The notes under the pieces: model-generated | Told to the model about the DNA's origin: nothing | Seen by the model: the letters and a program-made list of their open reading frames with translations, nothing else | Databases searched by the model: none | Source: Ardenticatenaceae bacterium | Lineage (GTDB): Bacteria; Chloroflexota; Anaerolineae; Promineifilales; Promineifilaceae | Direction: 5' to 3' | Assembly: GCA_020634455.1 (NCBI GenBank) | Contig: JACKBQ010000002.1 | Coordinates: 1,364,001-1,428,000 of the forward strand | Length of the DNA stretch: 64,000 bases | Shown here: positions 8,844 to 17,945 of the stretch, in pieces | How the letters are laid out: every line of letters begins with the position of its first letter | How positions within the stretch are numbered: the stretch's first letter is position 1 | Made by a program: the position numbers and the translations under genes

Positions 8844-9770
8844 ATGCGTACAGCAATCGAAACACACAATCTGGTAAAACAATTTGGGACATTTACGGCC
8901 GTTGAAAATCTCTGCCTACAAGTTGAACAAGGGGAAATCTACGCCTTCCTGGGCCTCAACGGTGCGGGCAAAACCACCACCATCCGCATGTTGCTGGGGA
9001 TGCTCCGCCCCACTGCTGGCGAAGCCTATGTTTTAGGGCACAAAATCGGCCCCGGCGAAAAGAAACCGTGGGCCTCAGTTGGCTATCTCGTAGAAACGGC
9101 CAACGCCTACCCGGAGCTAACCGTTCGCCAAAACCTGGAAGCAATGCGCCGCCTGCATCCCGGCATTGAACCCAAAGCTGTAGACCGGGTGATTCACCAG
9201 CTAGGCTTAACCGCCTACGCCAAACGACGAACCGGCACGTTATCGCTGGGCAATGCCCAACGGCTAGGCGTAGCCAAAGCGCTGCTGCACAATCCCAAGC
9301 TGCTCATCCTGGACGAGCCAGCCAACGGGCTAGACCCGGCGGGCATTGTGGAGATGCGCCATCTGCTCCTCCAGCTAGCCCACGAACAGGGCATCACCAT
9401 CTTCATGTCCAGCCACATTTTGGGCGAAGTGTCGCGGCTGGCGCAGCGGATTGGCATCATCCACGAAGGGCGGCTGGTTCAGGAGCTGGACATAGCTGAT
9501 CTGGAACGCAAGCGGCAGCAACAGCTGCTCATTCGCACGCATGATGACCAGGCGGCCTGCACCACCCTGCACCGGGCGGGGTTTGCCGCAAAAATAACCC
9601 AAAACGGCGCTATTACCTTGCAAGAAACGGCCGCTCTCCAATATCCGGATAAGATTGCCACACATCTTGTCCATGCTGGTTATGCGCCCACCATGCTCGT
9701 GACCGAACAAGAAGATTTGGAACATTATTTTCTGCGTCTCATTGGCCAGAATGGAAAAAGTGCCTCATGA
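8844..9770 (+). CDS. ABC-2 type transporter, ATP-binding protein
   Basis: 308 residues from the ATG at 8844 with AAGGAT five bases upstream. The open frame extends back to 8682, but that part lies inside tetR and is not used. Walker A is GLNGAGKTT (37-45), the signature is LSLGNAQRLGVA, and Walker B is LLILDEPANGLDP, followed by the switch His in MSSHIL. The C-terminal ~80 residues are the extension seen in CcmA/NatA/BcrA-like exporters. It overlaps the permease gene by four bases (ATGA), a sign of coupled translation. Confidence 0.93.
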   Translation: MRTAIETHNLVKQFGTFTAVENLCLQVEQGEIYAFLGLNGAGKTTTIRMLLGMLRPTAGEAYVLGHKIGPGEKKPWASVGYLVETANAYPELTVRQNLEAMRRLHPGIEPKAVDRVIHQLGLTAYAKRRTGTLSLGNAQRLGVAKALLHNPKLLILDEPANGLDPAGIVEMRHLLLQLAHEQGITIFMSSHILGEVSRLAQRIGIIHEGRLVQELDIADLERKRQQQLLIRTHDDQAACTTLHRAGFAAKITQNGAITLQETAALQYPDKIATHLVHAGYAPTMLVTEQEDLEHYFLRLIGQNGKSAS

Positions 9771-10540
9771 ACAACTTTGCCCAAGCGGTTTGGGTGGAAA
9801 CACTCAAATTCCGCCGCTCTAAAATGTCCTTTCTTTCGCTGCTGGGCTTTTTGCTCATTCCCCTGATGGGCGGATTTTTCATGATAATCCTGAAAGACCC
9901 GGAATTTGCCCGGCGCGTGGGCTTGATAAGCGCCAAAGCGCAACTGCTGGGCGGCTCGGCCGATTGGCCCACGTTCTTCAATCTGCTTGCCCAGGCCGTC
10001 GCTATTGGCGGGTTCATCCTGTTTGGGTTTGTAGGCAGTTGGGTATTTGGCCGCGAATATTCGGACCGAACGGTGAAGGATTTGCTGGCGCTACCCACGC
10101 CACGTTCGGCTATTGTGCTAGCCAAGTTTGTAGTGGTGATGGGCTGGTCAGCGGTGGTAACGGCCGTTATCTACTTTGTGAGTTTAGGCGTGGGAACGGC
10201 CGTTGGCCTGCCTGCTGTGCCCTCAACGGTGTTCTGGCATGACACTATGATCATCGGTATTTCGGCTGGTTTAACCATTAGCCTCGTCACACCGATTGCT
10301 TTCTTCGCCAGCGTTGGGCATGGGTATTTGCCGCCACTAGGTGCAGCTGTGTTGATCATTTTTCTGGCACAAATTATCGTCATTGCTGGTTATGGCGAAT
10401 ACTTTCCCTGGTCAATCCCGGCACTGTATTCACAAGGCACCCCAGTTGGGCCAACCAGTTTTCTGATTGTTGTTATGACCGGACTTGTTGGCGTGGTTGC
10501 CACATTTCTTTGGTGGGAACTGGCCGACCAAACCCATTGA
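9767..10540 (+). CDS. ABC-2 type transporter, permease protein
   Basis: 257 residues with about six hydrophobic helices (for example FLSLLGFLLIPLMGGFFMII, AVAIGGFILFGFVGSWVFG and AAVLIIFLAQIIVIAGYG). The first cytosolic loop contains FGREYSDRTVKDLLALPTPR, the usual E..D.T...LL..P.....V..K pattern of ABC-2 permeases of the NatB/BcrB/YhgE kind. It is the third gene of the tetR operon and ends before a long hairpin. Substrate unknown. Confidence 0.9.
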   Translation: MNNFAQAVWVETLKFRRSKMSFLSLLGFLLIPLMGGFFMIILKDPEFARRVGLISAKAQLLGGSADWPTFFNLLAQAVAIGGFILFGFVGSWVFGREYSDRTVKDLLALPTPRSAIVLAKFVVVMGWSAVVTAVIYFVSLGVGTAVGLPAVPSTVFWHDTMIIGISAGLTISLVTPIAFFASVGHGYLPPLGAAVLIIFLAQIIVIAGYGEYFPWSIPALYSQGTPVGPTSFLIVVMTGLVGVVATFLWWELADQTH

Positions 10541-10567
10541 GGCCGCAACTTTGTAATTTTGTAAACG

Positions 10568-10611
10568 TCCTCAGATGCGGGACGGTTTTGCCAACCGTTC
10601 GCATCTGAGGA
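10568..10611. terminator. Long hairpin between convergent genes
   Basis: TCCTCAGATGCG (10568-10579) pairs perfectly with CGCATCTGAGGA (10600-10611). The stem continues with GACGGTT/AACCGTT around a five-base loop, broken by one bulged G. It lies between the permease stop and the glyQS stop. No T run follows, so it may act as a bidirectional structural terminator. Confidence 0.55.
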
Positions 10612-10627
10612 TGCTCACTCCACCTCA

Positions 10628-13603
10628 TTAAAATCCTTCCAACTCCGACAAATCAGCCAAACCAGAGGTGAGCCCGGCGATTTTTTGCAGGAGGGCGAGG
10701 CGATTTTCGCGTACGGCCGTATCCTCATCCATCACCAGCACATCATCAAAAAACTTTGTGATCGCAGGCTTTAACTGGCGCAGCGTGGCGACGAAGGTGG
10801 GCATTGTGCCATCCTGCTGGGCAGCGGCTTGTTGGTAAGCGGCCAAAAGCTGCTGCTCGGCGGGCAGGGTGAAGGCGTCGGGGCGAAGGGTGAACGTATC
10901 GCTCTGGCTGCGGGTGATGCGCACGCAGCGGGCGTAGGCGTCCAGCAGCTCTGGCCAATCGGCGGCGACAATTGCTTCGCTGAGCGATTCGGCCACGCGG
11001 GAAGCGGTGTACGGGTCGTGGGCCAGCTCGGCCTGCACCGCTTTGACCACAAAAGCGGAGTGTCCTAAATCACGCAAGACGCCTTCGAGACGGCCGTTTA
11101 CAAATCCCAGCACCTCGGCCAAAACTTTCTCATCACAAGGAACCGGCAGCAGGTCAGCGGCGGCGGCAAAGGCGGCGCGTAAGTCAAACGGCTGCGCGTG
11201 GGCAATCAGGTTTTCGATGAGGTGCAGCGCGGCGCGGCGCAGGGCAAACGGATCGTTGGAGCCTTTGGGGGCAAGGCCGGCGGCAAACAGGCCGGCTAAA
11301 CTGTCCAGTCGGTCAGCGATGGCTAACGCCATGCCTGCCCGGCTGCCGCTGACGGCGCTGTACTGCCCGGCAATTGCCTGGGCCACGGCATCGCTTTCGC
11401 CGCTGCGTTTGGCGTAATGGCCGCCCATGATCCCCTGCAAAGAGGTCATCTCCACGACCATATTGCTGGCCAAATCTGCTTTAGAGAGGGCGGCGGCGCG
11501 AACGGCCGTTGCCATCTCATCATCAGCCAAGCCCAGCATCTCGCCCACGGCGGGCGTCAATTTTTCCAGCCTGTGAACCTTGTCCAGCATGGAACCCAGT
11601 TCCGCCTGGAAGGTGAGCGTGGCCAAATCGGGCAAAAAGTCGGCCAGTTTCCGCTGGCTATCTTTGCCGTAGAAAAATTCGGCATCGGCAAAGCGGGCTT
11701 TAAGCACGTGCTCATTGCCGTTGACCACAAAATTGAGGTGCTTCTCGTCCCCGTTGCGCACGGCGATGAAGTAGGGCAGCAGCGCCTTGTTTTCGTCGTA
11801 GACGGGGAAGTAGCGCTGGTGCTTGCGCATGACGGCGACCAGCACTTCGGCGGGCAGCGCCAGGTAGCGCTTGCTAAAGCGGCCCCGCAGCGGCGTTGGT
11901 TTTTCCACCAGATTGGTCACTTCGTCCAGCAAACCAACGTCGTCGGGGATGGAACCGCCCATTTCGGCAGCCAGCTTGCTGGAGACGGAGACGATTTGCT
12001 CGCGCCGCTTCTCCTGGCTGATGACGATGCTGTTCATGCGCATGATGCCGCCGTAGTTGCGGGCGTCGTTGATGAGAATTTCCGGGGAGTCGTACGGCCG
12101 TAATCCCCGACTGGTGCGCCCGCTGGCAATGCCCGCATAGCTGAACGGAATCACGTCGGGGCCAAACAGGGCCACAATCCAGCGCAGCGGGCGGCTGTAG
12201 CTGATGTTGGTCTGGTTCCAGCGCATGGAGCGCTCAAATTTGAGGCTGGCGATGAGATCGGGCAACAGTTCGGCCAGCACGGCGGCGGCAGAACGGCCGT
12301 CTTCGCGCACCACAGCGGACACGTACCGCTTGTCGCCCTCTTCCACAATTTGCAAATCGGTCACATCCACGCCCTTGCCGCGAGCAAAGCCGATGGCGGC
12401 TTTGGTGGGGTTGCCGTCGGCGTCGAAGGCGCGGTCAGCGGGCGGCCCTTTGGCCACGCTTTCCAAATCTGGCTGGCGACCAATCAACCCATGCACCTGC
12501 ACCGCCAGGCGGCGCGGCGTGCCGTCAATTTCAATCCTTTCATAGGTGAGGCGGGCGTTTTGCAGGAGGTTGGGAACGGCCGTTGCCAATTGTCGCAGCG
12601 CCCCATCCAAATCAGACACCGGCAGCTCTTCACTGCCAATTTCCAGCAAAAAGGTTTGCGGCGTTTCTGACTGCTCGACCGGCAATTCTTGGGGGCGGCT
12701 CAACGGCACGGTTCCTTTTTGTGCATTTTTCAGCAGCGGATGGCCGAGCTCTTCCCGTTGGGCCACGTACAGTTCAGACACTTGCCGCGCCAGCCCGCGC
12801 ATCCGGCGGAAATAGTTGGCCCGTTCCGTCACGCCGACCGCGCCGCGTGTATCCAAAATATTGAATAAATGGGAACATTTCAGGTTGTAATCATGCGCGG
12901 GGATGACCAGCCCGGCCTCGATGCACCGCTTCGCTTCGCTTTCGTAGATGTCGTACACCTGGCGGATGTTGTCCACCTCGGCCACGTCAAAATAGTAGCG
13001 GCAATGTTCGATTTCGCTTTGCAACAGCACGTTTTCATAGCTGATGTCGGTGCCGTAAGACATTTCCCAGACGCTGTCTACGCCTTGCAACGCCAGCGCG
13101 ATGCGGTCCAGCCCGTAGGTAATTTCTACCGAAACCGGGTCGAGCGTGACGCCGCCCGCCTGTTGGAAGTAGGTGAACTGGGTGATTTCCTGGCCGTCGA
13201 GCCACACTTCCCAACCGAGACCCCAGGCACCCAGCGCCGGGCTTTCCCAGTTGTCTTCTACAAAGCGAATGTCGTGGCGGCGCGGATCGATGCCGATCGC
13301 TTCCAGACTTTTGAGGTACAGCTCTTGCGGGTTGCCCGGATCAGGCTTGAGGATGACTTGGAGCTGGTGGTGCATCTGCATACGGTTGGGATTGTCCCCG
13401 AAACGGCCGTCATCCGGCCGAATGCTCGGTTCCACATAGACCACATTCCACGGCTCTGGCCCCAGCACCCGCAGCACCGAGGCGGGATTCATCGTACCCG
13501 CCCCCACCTGCACGTTGTACGGTTGCTGCACCAGGCAACTCTGGTTTTTCCAGTAATCCAGCAATCTTAAAATAATGTCTTGAAACGTCAGCGATTCGCT
13601 CAT
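10628..13603 (-). CDS. glyQS: Glycyl-tRNA synthetase, fused alpha and beta subunits
   Basis: 991 residues. It charges tRNA-Gly. Residues about 1-290 are the complete alpha subunit (catalytic class II core: GAGTMNPASVLRVLGPEPWNVVYVEPS, RYGDNPNRMQ-like GRFGDNPNRMQMHHQLQVILKP, TYGLDRIALALQGV). After a ~25-residue linker, the beta subunit starts at about 316 (TFLLEIGSEELP) and ends with the DALR-like tRNA-binding region. Most bacteria with this enzyme type have separate glyQ and glyS genes; here they form one chain, as known in Chlamydiae. No frameshift or stop lies between the halves. Confidence 0.96.
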   Translation of the reverse strand: MSESLTFQDIILRLLDYWKNQSCLVQQPYNVQVGAGTMNPASVLRVLGPEPWNVVYVEPSIRPDDGRFGDNPNRMQMHHQLQVILKPDPGNPQELYLKSLEAIGIDPRRHDIRFVEDNWESPALGAWGLGWEVWLDGQEITQFTYFQQAGGVTLDPVSVEITYGLDRIALALQGVDSVWEMSYGTDISYENVLLQSEIEHCRYYFDVAEVDNIRQVYDIYESEAKRCIEAGLVIPAHDYNLKCSHLFNILDTRGAVGVTERANYFRRMRGLARQVSELYVAQREELGHPLLKNAQKGTVPLSRPQELPVEQSETPQTFLLEIGSEELPVSDLDGALRQLATAVPNLLQNARLTYERIEIDGTPRRLAVQVHGLIGRQPDLESVAKGPPADRAFDADGNPTKAAIGFARGKGVDVTDLQIVEEGDKRYVSAVVREDGRSAAAVLAELLPDLIASLKFERSMRWNQTNISYSRPLRWIVALFGPDVIPFSYAGIASGRTSRGLRPYDSPEILINDARNYGGIMRMNSIVISQEKRREQIVSVSSKLAAEMGGSIPDDVGLLDEVTNLVEKPTPLRGRFSKRYLALPAEVLVAVMRKHQRYFPVYDENKALLPYFIAVRNGDEKHLNFVVNGNEHVLKARFADAEFFYGKDSQRKLADFLPDLATLTFQAELGSMLDKVHRLEKLTPAVGEMLGLADDEMATAVRAAALSKADLASNMVVEMTSLQGIMGGHYAKRSGESDAVAQAIAGQYSAVSGSRAGMALAIADRLDSLAGLFAAGLAPKGSNDPFALRRAALHLIENLIAHAQPFDLRAAFAAAADLLPVPCDEKVLAEVLGFVNGRLEGVLRDLGHSAFVVKAVQAELAHDPYTASRVAESLSEAIVAADWPELLDAYARCVRITRSQSDTFTLRPDAFTLPAEQQLLAAYQQAAAQQDGTMPTFVATLRQLKPAITKFFDDVLVMDEDTAVRENRLALLQKIAGLTSGLADLSELEGF

Positions 13604-13616
13604 GAAAACCTTTTTT

Positions 13617-13670
13617 TGCCACAGAGGTCACAGAGATTGAAGAGAACAACTCTGTGTGCTGTAGTTTATT
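13617..13670. repeat. Degenerate ACAGAG-type short repeat
   Basis: The sequence alternates CACAGAG-like units (gccacagaggtcacagag) and then their complement (actctgtgtgctgt), making a loose inverted repeat upstream of glyQS. The same unit type recurs in frame at 60491-60535 and 49240-49268. Confidence 0.5.
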
Positions 13671-13744
13671 TGCCATAATTTCTAAACTCGAATGAACAGC
13701 CGACGATTATAACATGGCGATAAAACGCTGGCATCTTGCTTTTT

Positions 13745-13826
13745 CATCACGAATTCCACAAATCAACGAATAAGACGAATGCCTTTATTCGTTAAATTCG
13801 CCCATTCGTGAGATTCGTGATTTCGC
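13745..13826. repeat. Inverted short-tandem repeat (CGAAT type) at the recO 3' end
   Basis: The left arm carries TCACGAAT, ACGAATAAG and ACGAATG units; the right arm carries TTATTCG, AATTCG, CATTCGTGA and ATTCGTGA. The arms are complementary in a ragged way, and the element ends one base before the recO stop at 13828. Confidence 0.6.
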
Positions 13827-13827
13827 G

Positions 13828-14613
13828 TTATTCAGACGGGGGCAGGAGGAGGGCGGCTTCCTGGCGGAGGCGGTGGAGGAATTCGACGGATTTGAGGTTG
13901 CGTTCCAGCACGTAGGTGATGTAAAAGTGCATCACATTTTCCAGCTCGGTGTGGACGGTGCGCTTGAGGCGCAGGCTGTGGACGGTGTCCCACGGCCGTG
14001 TTTGCAGGTAGCGGAGGACTTTTGTGGAAACGGCCGTAATCCCCACACTTCTTCTATCTTCATCCCGACAGTTTGGACACAACACCCCACCCAGCTCCGC
14101 GCTAAAAAATTGATCCTGCTCTTCAATCGGCTCGCCGCAGGCCACGCAGTGGAACAACTGCGGCCGAAAACCAGCCAATCCCAGTAAACACAGTTCGTAA
14201 AAGCGCGCCACCAGCAGCACATCGTCGTGGCTGGTGAGCCAGCCGAGGGCATCAGCGATTAGCTGGTAGATGCCGCTGTGCTTGTCTTCTTCCACCGTGA
14301 AGCGGTCCAGCAGCTCCACCAGGTAGGCGGCGTAGGTGGTGAGGATGAGGTCATCGCGCAGGGCGGCGTACGGCTGCACCATTTCTGCCTGGGTGAGGAT
14401 GGGGATTTCGCGCCCGCTGGCAAAAAGGAAGTTGGAGCGCATGAACTGCTCCACGTGCCCCGTTTTGCGGCTTTGTGGCTTGCGCGCCCCCTTAGCCACC
14501 GCCTTGATTTTGCCAAAATCGCGAGTGTACAGGGTAAGCAAACGGTCTGCCTCACCAAAATCGGTGCGACGCAAAACAATTGCCTCGCTGCGGAAAGTGC
14601 GTTCTCTTGCCAT
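13828..14613 (-). CDS. recO: DNA repair protein RecO
   Basis: 261 residues. RecO anneals single strands and, with RecR, loads RecA on SSB-coated DNA. The N-terminal OB-fold region contains EAIVLRRTDFGEADRLLTLYTRDFGKIKAVAKGARKPQSR, which is diagnostic. Four cysteines (FHCVACGEP... VLCPNCRD, about 155-185) make a zinc-finger, as in the Deinococcus and Thermus-type proteins. The partner gene recR is in the same window at 24838, not adjacent. AAGAGAACG-like sequence precedes the start. Confidence 0.95.
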   Translation of the reverse strand: MARERTFRSEAIVLRRTDFGEADRLLTLYTRDFGKIKAVAKGARKPQSRKTGHVEQFMRSNFLFASGREIPILTQAEMVQPYAALRDDLILTTYAAYLVELLDRFTVEEDKHSGIYQLIADALGWLTSHDDVLLVARFYELCLLGLAGFRPQLFHCVACGEPIEEQDQFFSAELGGVLCPNCRDEDRRSVGITAVSTKVLRYLQTRPWDTVHSLRLKRTVHTELENVMHFYITYVLERNLKSVEFLHRLRQEAALLLPPSE

Positions 14614-14929
14614 CTGGTTAGTTTATCAGAAAGCGATCTTTTTGGAGACTCGCATTTACCTGCGCTTAAAACATCTTCTTGTGTTTATCTGTTTAATCCT
14701 TATAATCTCTTTACACAACTTGCAGTAACCTGATCATCTCCTCTTAGCACTCCACTCAAGTACGTATTAGGCGCACTGTTTTCGTATTGTATTGTTCTTC
14801 AATTCAGAAATCACAGTATTGTGACGTTTCAGGCATCGGTACCGTAACCCACCCGTGCAGGTATCTAGCACAGGCACCTCCCTGCGCTGCCTCTCGGTTT
14901 TTATCTATCCTCGATAAAAAGGAGTTTTG
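14614..14929. other. 316-base region between divergent recO and the LTD/MBL gene
   Basis: It should hold promoters for both genes. The right part (about 14830-14905) is GC-rich with complementary segments such as GTGC/GCAC and GCAGG/CCTGC and would form structured leader RNA. I cannot match it to a known riboswitch. No gene is supported. Confidence 0.4.
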
Positions 14930-17260
14930 ATGAGCAAGTCTAACGGTTTTCGCCTCTTAGCAATTGCCTTGTTTTCCCTGTTTTTATTGCCTCTTAGTCA
15001 GGCAGCAGCAGCCGATCCCCCTATTGCAGGCGAGGTTGTGATCAATGAATACGTTGCCAGAAGCAGCGTTACTGAATGGGTAGAGCTGTACAACACCACG
15101 GGTAATGATCTCGATATTTCAGGCTTTTACATCGACGATATTGCCAGCGGTGGAGGCGCACCCAAACTTATCCCCAGCAGCACGATTATTCCTGCTGGAG
15201 GCTATTATGTGATGGAATTCAGCAGCTTCCTCAACAATGGTGGTGATGATGTACGCTTTCTAAACCCATCCCAAACAGCCCTAGATAGCACCAGCTACAC
15301 ATCCTCCACTGATGAATATTCCTGGTACCGCACCCCGGATGGGGGCAGTTGGAGTAGCACTGAGAGTGATTCACCTACCAAAGGCACAGCCAATCCTGGT
15401 AGCAGCGCTAGCCCACCCGGCGTAGGCGATGTGCTCATAAATGAATACGTGGCTAACAGCGCCACGACAGAATGGGTGGAGCTGTACAACACCACAGCCA
15501 GCGATCTGGATATTTCTAACCATTACATCGACGACGTGAGCGGCGGCGGTGCACCGAAGCTGATTCCAGCCAACACAACCATTCCCGCAGGCGGCTTTTT
15601 TGTGCTGGAATTCACCGGGCTGCTGAACAACGGTGGCGATGAGGTGCGTTTCCTCGATCCCAGCCAATCTGTTTTGGACCAGACCAGCTTCGCCTATTCT
15701 ACGGCCGAATATTCCTGGTATCGGTATCGGGATGGTTTGGACTGGAGCCCAGCCGAAATTGATGCACCAACTAAAAACAGCAGTAACGACAATATGGGTG
15801 CTGAACCGTGGACACCAGGCGAGTTCCAAATCCGCATCTTTGATGTAGAGCAAGGCGACAGCCAGCTCATTATTTTCCCTTCAGGCTACACCATTTTGAT
15901 TGACGTAGCCGAACATGCTTACAACTCAGGCAAAGGGGCCGCGCTCATTGCCGCCAAGATTCAATCCATCATGGAAGGCGATATGTCAATTGATGTCGGC
16001 GTGGCTAGCCATTTGCATCTGGACCATCTGGGGTATGCTGGCTACGGTGGTTTCTGGGGCCTGATCGAAACGCACGGCATTACCTTTAGCAAATTTATCG
16101 ACCGGGATGCTGGCGAGTGGGTAGATGGTTCTGGCGGTGGCACGGTGGACGGGCTGTGTGACCCGGACCTGGAAATTGTCTGGAATAATGCCGGGACCGT
16201 TTCTGGAACCAGCCGGAACTGGCTTTGCTATGCCACCAACCCGGCCAATACCAGCATCTACAACATCCGCGAAATCGCCCAGGCTGGTTCTACAACCCAA
16301 ATTGATCCACCTGACAGTGGTGCCCTGGTGGAAATTGTGCAGGTAGATGCAGATGGCATCATGATGTCTGACGGTGTGACGCCGCTACAGGGCGATCGCA
16401 CGGGCATGTCTGTGCCTCCCAGTGAGAATGATTACTCTATTGGCATCAAAGTTCGCTACGGCACAATTGATTATGCAACATCAGGTGATTCTGATGGTGA
16501 ATATGCCACCAGTTCCTTTGGCTACACTTACAATGACGTGGAAACCGATCTAGCTGACCGGATGGGCCAGGTAGATGTGATGCGGGCAAATCATCATGGT
16601 TCGCAACATTCTACGAACCAATATTATGTGGATACGCTAAACCCAGATGCTGCGGCCATTTCCTGTGGCGACAATACGTTTGGGCATCCGGGGCAGGCTG
16701 TGTTAGACCGGCTACTGGCTACGGGTGACGTTTATGTGACCAATTTGTGTGATACGACCCGAAATTATGGAGCGGCCGTTTTGGTGCATGGCGACATTGT
16801 ACTGAAATCAAGCGACGGAGTGAACTACACTGTCAATGGCACCGCTTACGTTGCGTCTGATCCGGTAACCGGAACGATTGCCGATATCGTCATCAATGAA
16901 GTGATGCCCCGGCCAAGCTCGGGCAGCTCAGAATGGGTGGAACTGTATAATCCCACCAGTCAAGCGATCGACATTTCGGGAGCCTGGATTGACGACATCG
17001 CCAGTGGCGGGGGAGCGCCCAAGCAAATCCCCAGCAGCACCACAATTGCGGCGGGTGGCTATTACACAATGGACACCAGCAGCTTCTTTAACAATACAGG
17101 CGATGACGTTCGTCTGTTGATGTCAGATGGTACAACTGTCATTGACAGCTACACGTATGGCAGCAGCGGCGTTGACCAAAGCTGGTACCGCACACCGGAT
17201 GGTGGCGCATGGTCCACAACCATGACCAGCAGCACCACAAAAGGCTCCGCGAATCCTTAA
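14930..17260 (+). CDS. Secreted lamin-tail / metallo-beta-lactamase-fold protein
   Basis: 776 residues from the ATG at 14930, which has AAAAAGGAG five bases upstream; a TTG one codon earlier is too close to that site. A signal peptide (LLAIALFSLFLLPLSQAAAA) is followed by two lamin-tail domains (each with VINEYVA...TEWVELYN and an IPAGG motif), about residues 30-150 and 160-280. A ComEC/Rec2-like metallo-beta-lactamase domain comes next (about 300-640) with H361, H363, D365 and H366 (HLHLDH) and a later NHHG (H555/H556). A third lamin-tail domain ends the protein. Comparable extracellular proteins are thought to act on nucleic acids or phosphodiesters. The metal site looks intact, so activity is plausible; the substrate is unknown. 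Confidence 0.88.
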   Translation: MSKSNGFRLLAIALFSLFLLPLSQAAAADPPIAGEVVINEYVARSSVTEWVELYNTTGNDLDISGFYIDDIASGGGAPKLIPSSTIIPAGGYYVMEFSSFLNNGGDDVRFLNPSQTALDSTSYTSSTDEYSWYRTPDGGSWSSTESDSPTKGTANPGSSASPPGVGDVLINEYVANSATTEWVELYNTTASDLDISNHYIDDVSGGGAPKLIPANTTIPAGGFFVLEFTGLLNNGGDEVRFLDPSQSVLDQTSFAYSTAEYSWYRYRDGLDWSPAEIDAPTKNSSNDNMGAEPWTPGEFQIRIFDVEQGDSQLIIFPSGYTILIDVAEHAYNSGKGAALIAAKIQSIMEGDMSIDVGVASHLHLDHLGYAGYGGFWGLIETHGITFSKFIDRDAGEWVDGSGGGTVDGLCDPDLEIVWNNAGTVSGTSRNWLCYATNPANTSIYNIREIAQAGSTTQIDPPDSGALVEIVQVDADGIMMSDGVTPLQGDRTGMSVPPSENDYSIGIKVRYGTIDYATSGDSDGEYATSSFGYTYNDVETDLADRMGQVDVMRANHHGSQHSTNQYYVDTLNPDAAAISCGDNTFGHPGQAVLDRLLATGDVYVTNLCDTTRNYGAAVLVHGDIVLKSSDGVNYTVNGTAYVASDPVTGTIADIVINEVMPRPSSGSSEWVELYNPTSQAIDISGAWIDDIASGGGAPKQIPSSTTIAAGGYYTMDTSSFFNNTGDDVRLLMSDGTTVIDSYTYGSSGVDQSWYRTPDGGAWSTTMTSSTTKGSANP

Positions 17261-17269
17261 ATTGACCAT

Positions 17270-17315
17270 GCTGGGGCGGCAGTTGTTGCTTAAACAATTG
17301 CCGCCCCAGCTTTTT
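17270..17315 (+). terminator. Rho-independent terminator of the LTD/MBL gene
   Basis: GCTGGGGCGGCA (17270-17281) pairs perfectly with TGCCGCCCCAGC (17299-17310). TTGTT/AACAA extends the stem, and TTTTT follows at 17311-17315. It lies ten bases after the stop, so the next gene must start beyond it. Confidence 0.92.
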
Positions 17316-17321
17316 AGCTCA

Positions 17322-17945
17322 ATGATCAAAAAAACCTTTTTGTTTGTATGGCTGTTTTTGGCTGGATGTAATTCTATCATTCCGGCGACACCAACACCGC
17401 AATTTACGCTTCCCCCGGACACCATTCCAATTACAGATGAGAGTGGCGCCACCGTTGCCACCCAGCCAGGTGGGCTGTGGGTGATGGTGAGCGGTGTCGA
17501 TGAACATGGCTTGATTATTGAGCACGAGCTTGTTCTTTTTGACGAGCCTGACAATGAGGAGGCGACGACTTCTCTTATTCACACGGGAACGGCCGTTGTC
17601 GTCCACGAAATTCGCCAAACCGGCCCCCAAGGGTTGCGCCGCTTTTACCGGGTGCAGGCGCTCAACGGGCAATTGGGCTGGATATCGGACTATTACGTGC
17701 GCCGGGTGGTTTACCTGTTTGATGAAAATGGAACGGCCGTCTCGCTGCTTGCAGCCCCAGACGGAAAAGAAGTCGCCCAGGTAGCCAACGTCACCCCCGT
17801 CATCATTAAAGAACCAACCGGTGCCGACTGGTGGATTGTTCAGACCGTGGAAGGGGATGTGCTTGGTTGGGTGCAGACGGAGTTCATCAAAGAATCACCA
17901 GAACCAGAATTTTTGCTAAATCAACAGCACACCCATGAACCGTAA
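17322..17945 (+). CDS. Putative lipoprotein with SH3-like domains
   Basis: 207 residues from the ATG at 17322. The open frame begins at 17262, but that part crosses a strong terminator, and only the 17322 start gives a lipoprotein signal: MIKKTFLFVWLFLAGC with lipobox LAGC (Cys16). The mature protein starts with a Thr/Pro-rich spacer. Two small beta-rich stretches follow (about 80-130 and 135-195) that end in GWISDYYVRR and GWVQTEFIK. These resemble bacterial SH3 domains that bind cell-wall material. It overlaps the next gene by 11 bases. Function is not known beyond surface attachment. Confidence 0.7.
   Translation: MIKKTFLFVWLFLAGCNSIIPATPTPQFTLPPDTIPITDESGATVATQPGGLWVMVSGVDEHGLIIEHELVLFDEPDNEEATTSLIHTGTAVVVHEIRQTGPQGLRRFYRVQALNGQLGWISDYYVRRVVYLFDENGTAVSLLAAPDGKEVAQVANVTPVIIKEPTGADWWIVQTVEGDVLGWVQTEFIKESPEPEFLLNQQHTHEP

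Noticed and set aside
11417..12103. 228-codon open frame on the plus strand
   Set aside because: It is antisense to glyQS and has no recognisable domain; the high GC and codon pattern of the real gene explains it.
12869..13570. 233-codon open frame on the plus strand
   Set aside because: Antisense shadow of the glyQS alpha part; no motif or ribosome site.
14830..14905. Possible c-di-GMP riboswitch (a GGTTAC...CCGATG-like segment on the minus strand)
   Set aside because: The other conserved GEMM blocks and the helix order are not found, and it lies antisense to the nearest downstream gene start on the plus side.
17262..17321. Upstream start for the lipoprotein gene
   Set aside because: It would run through a strong terminator, and the ATG at 17322 gives a proper lipoprotein signal.
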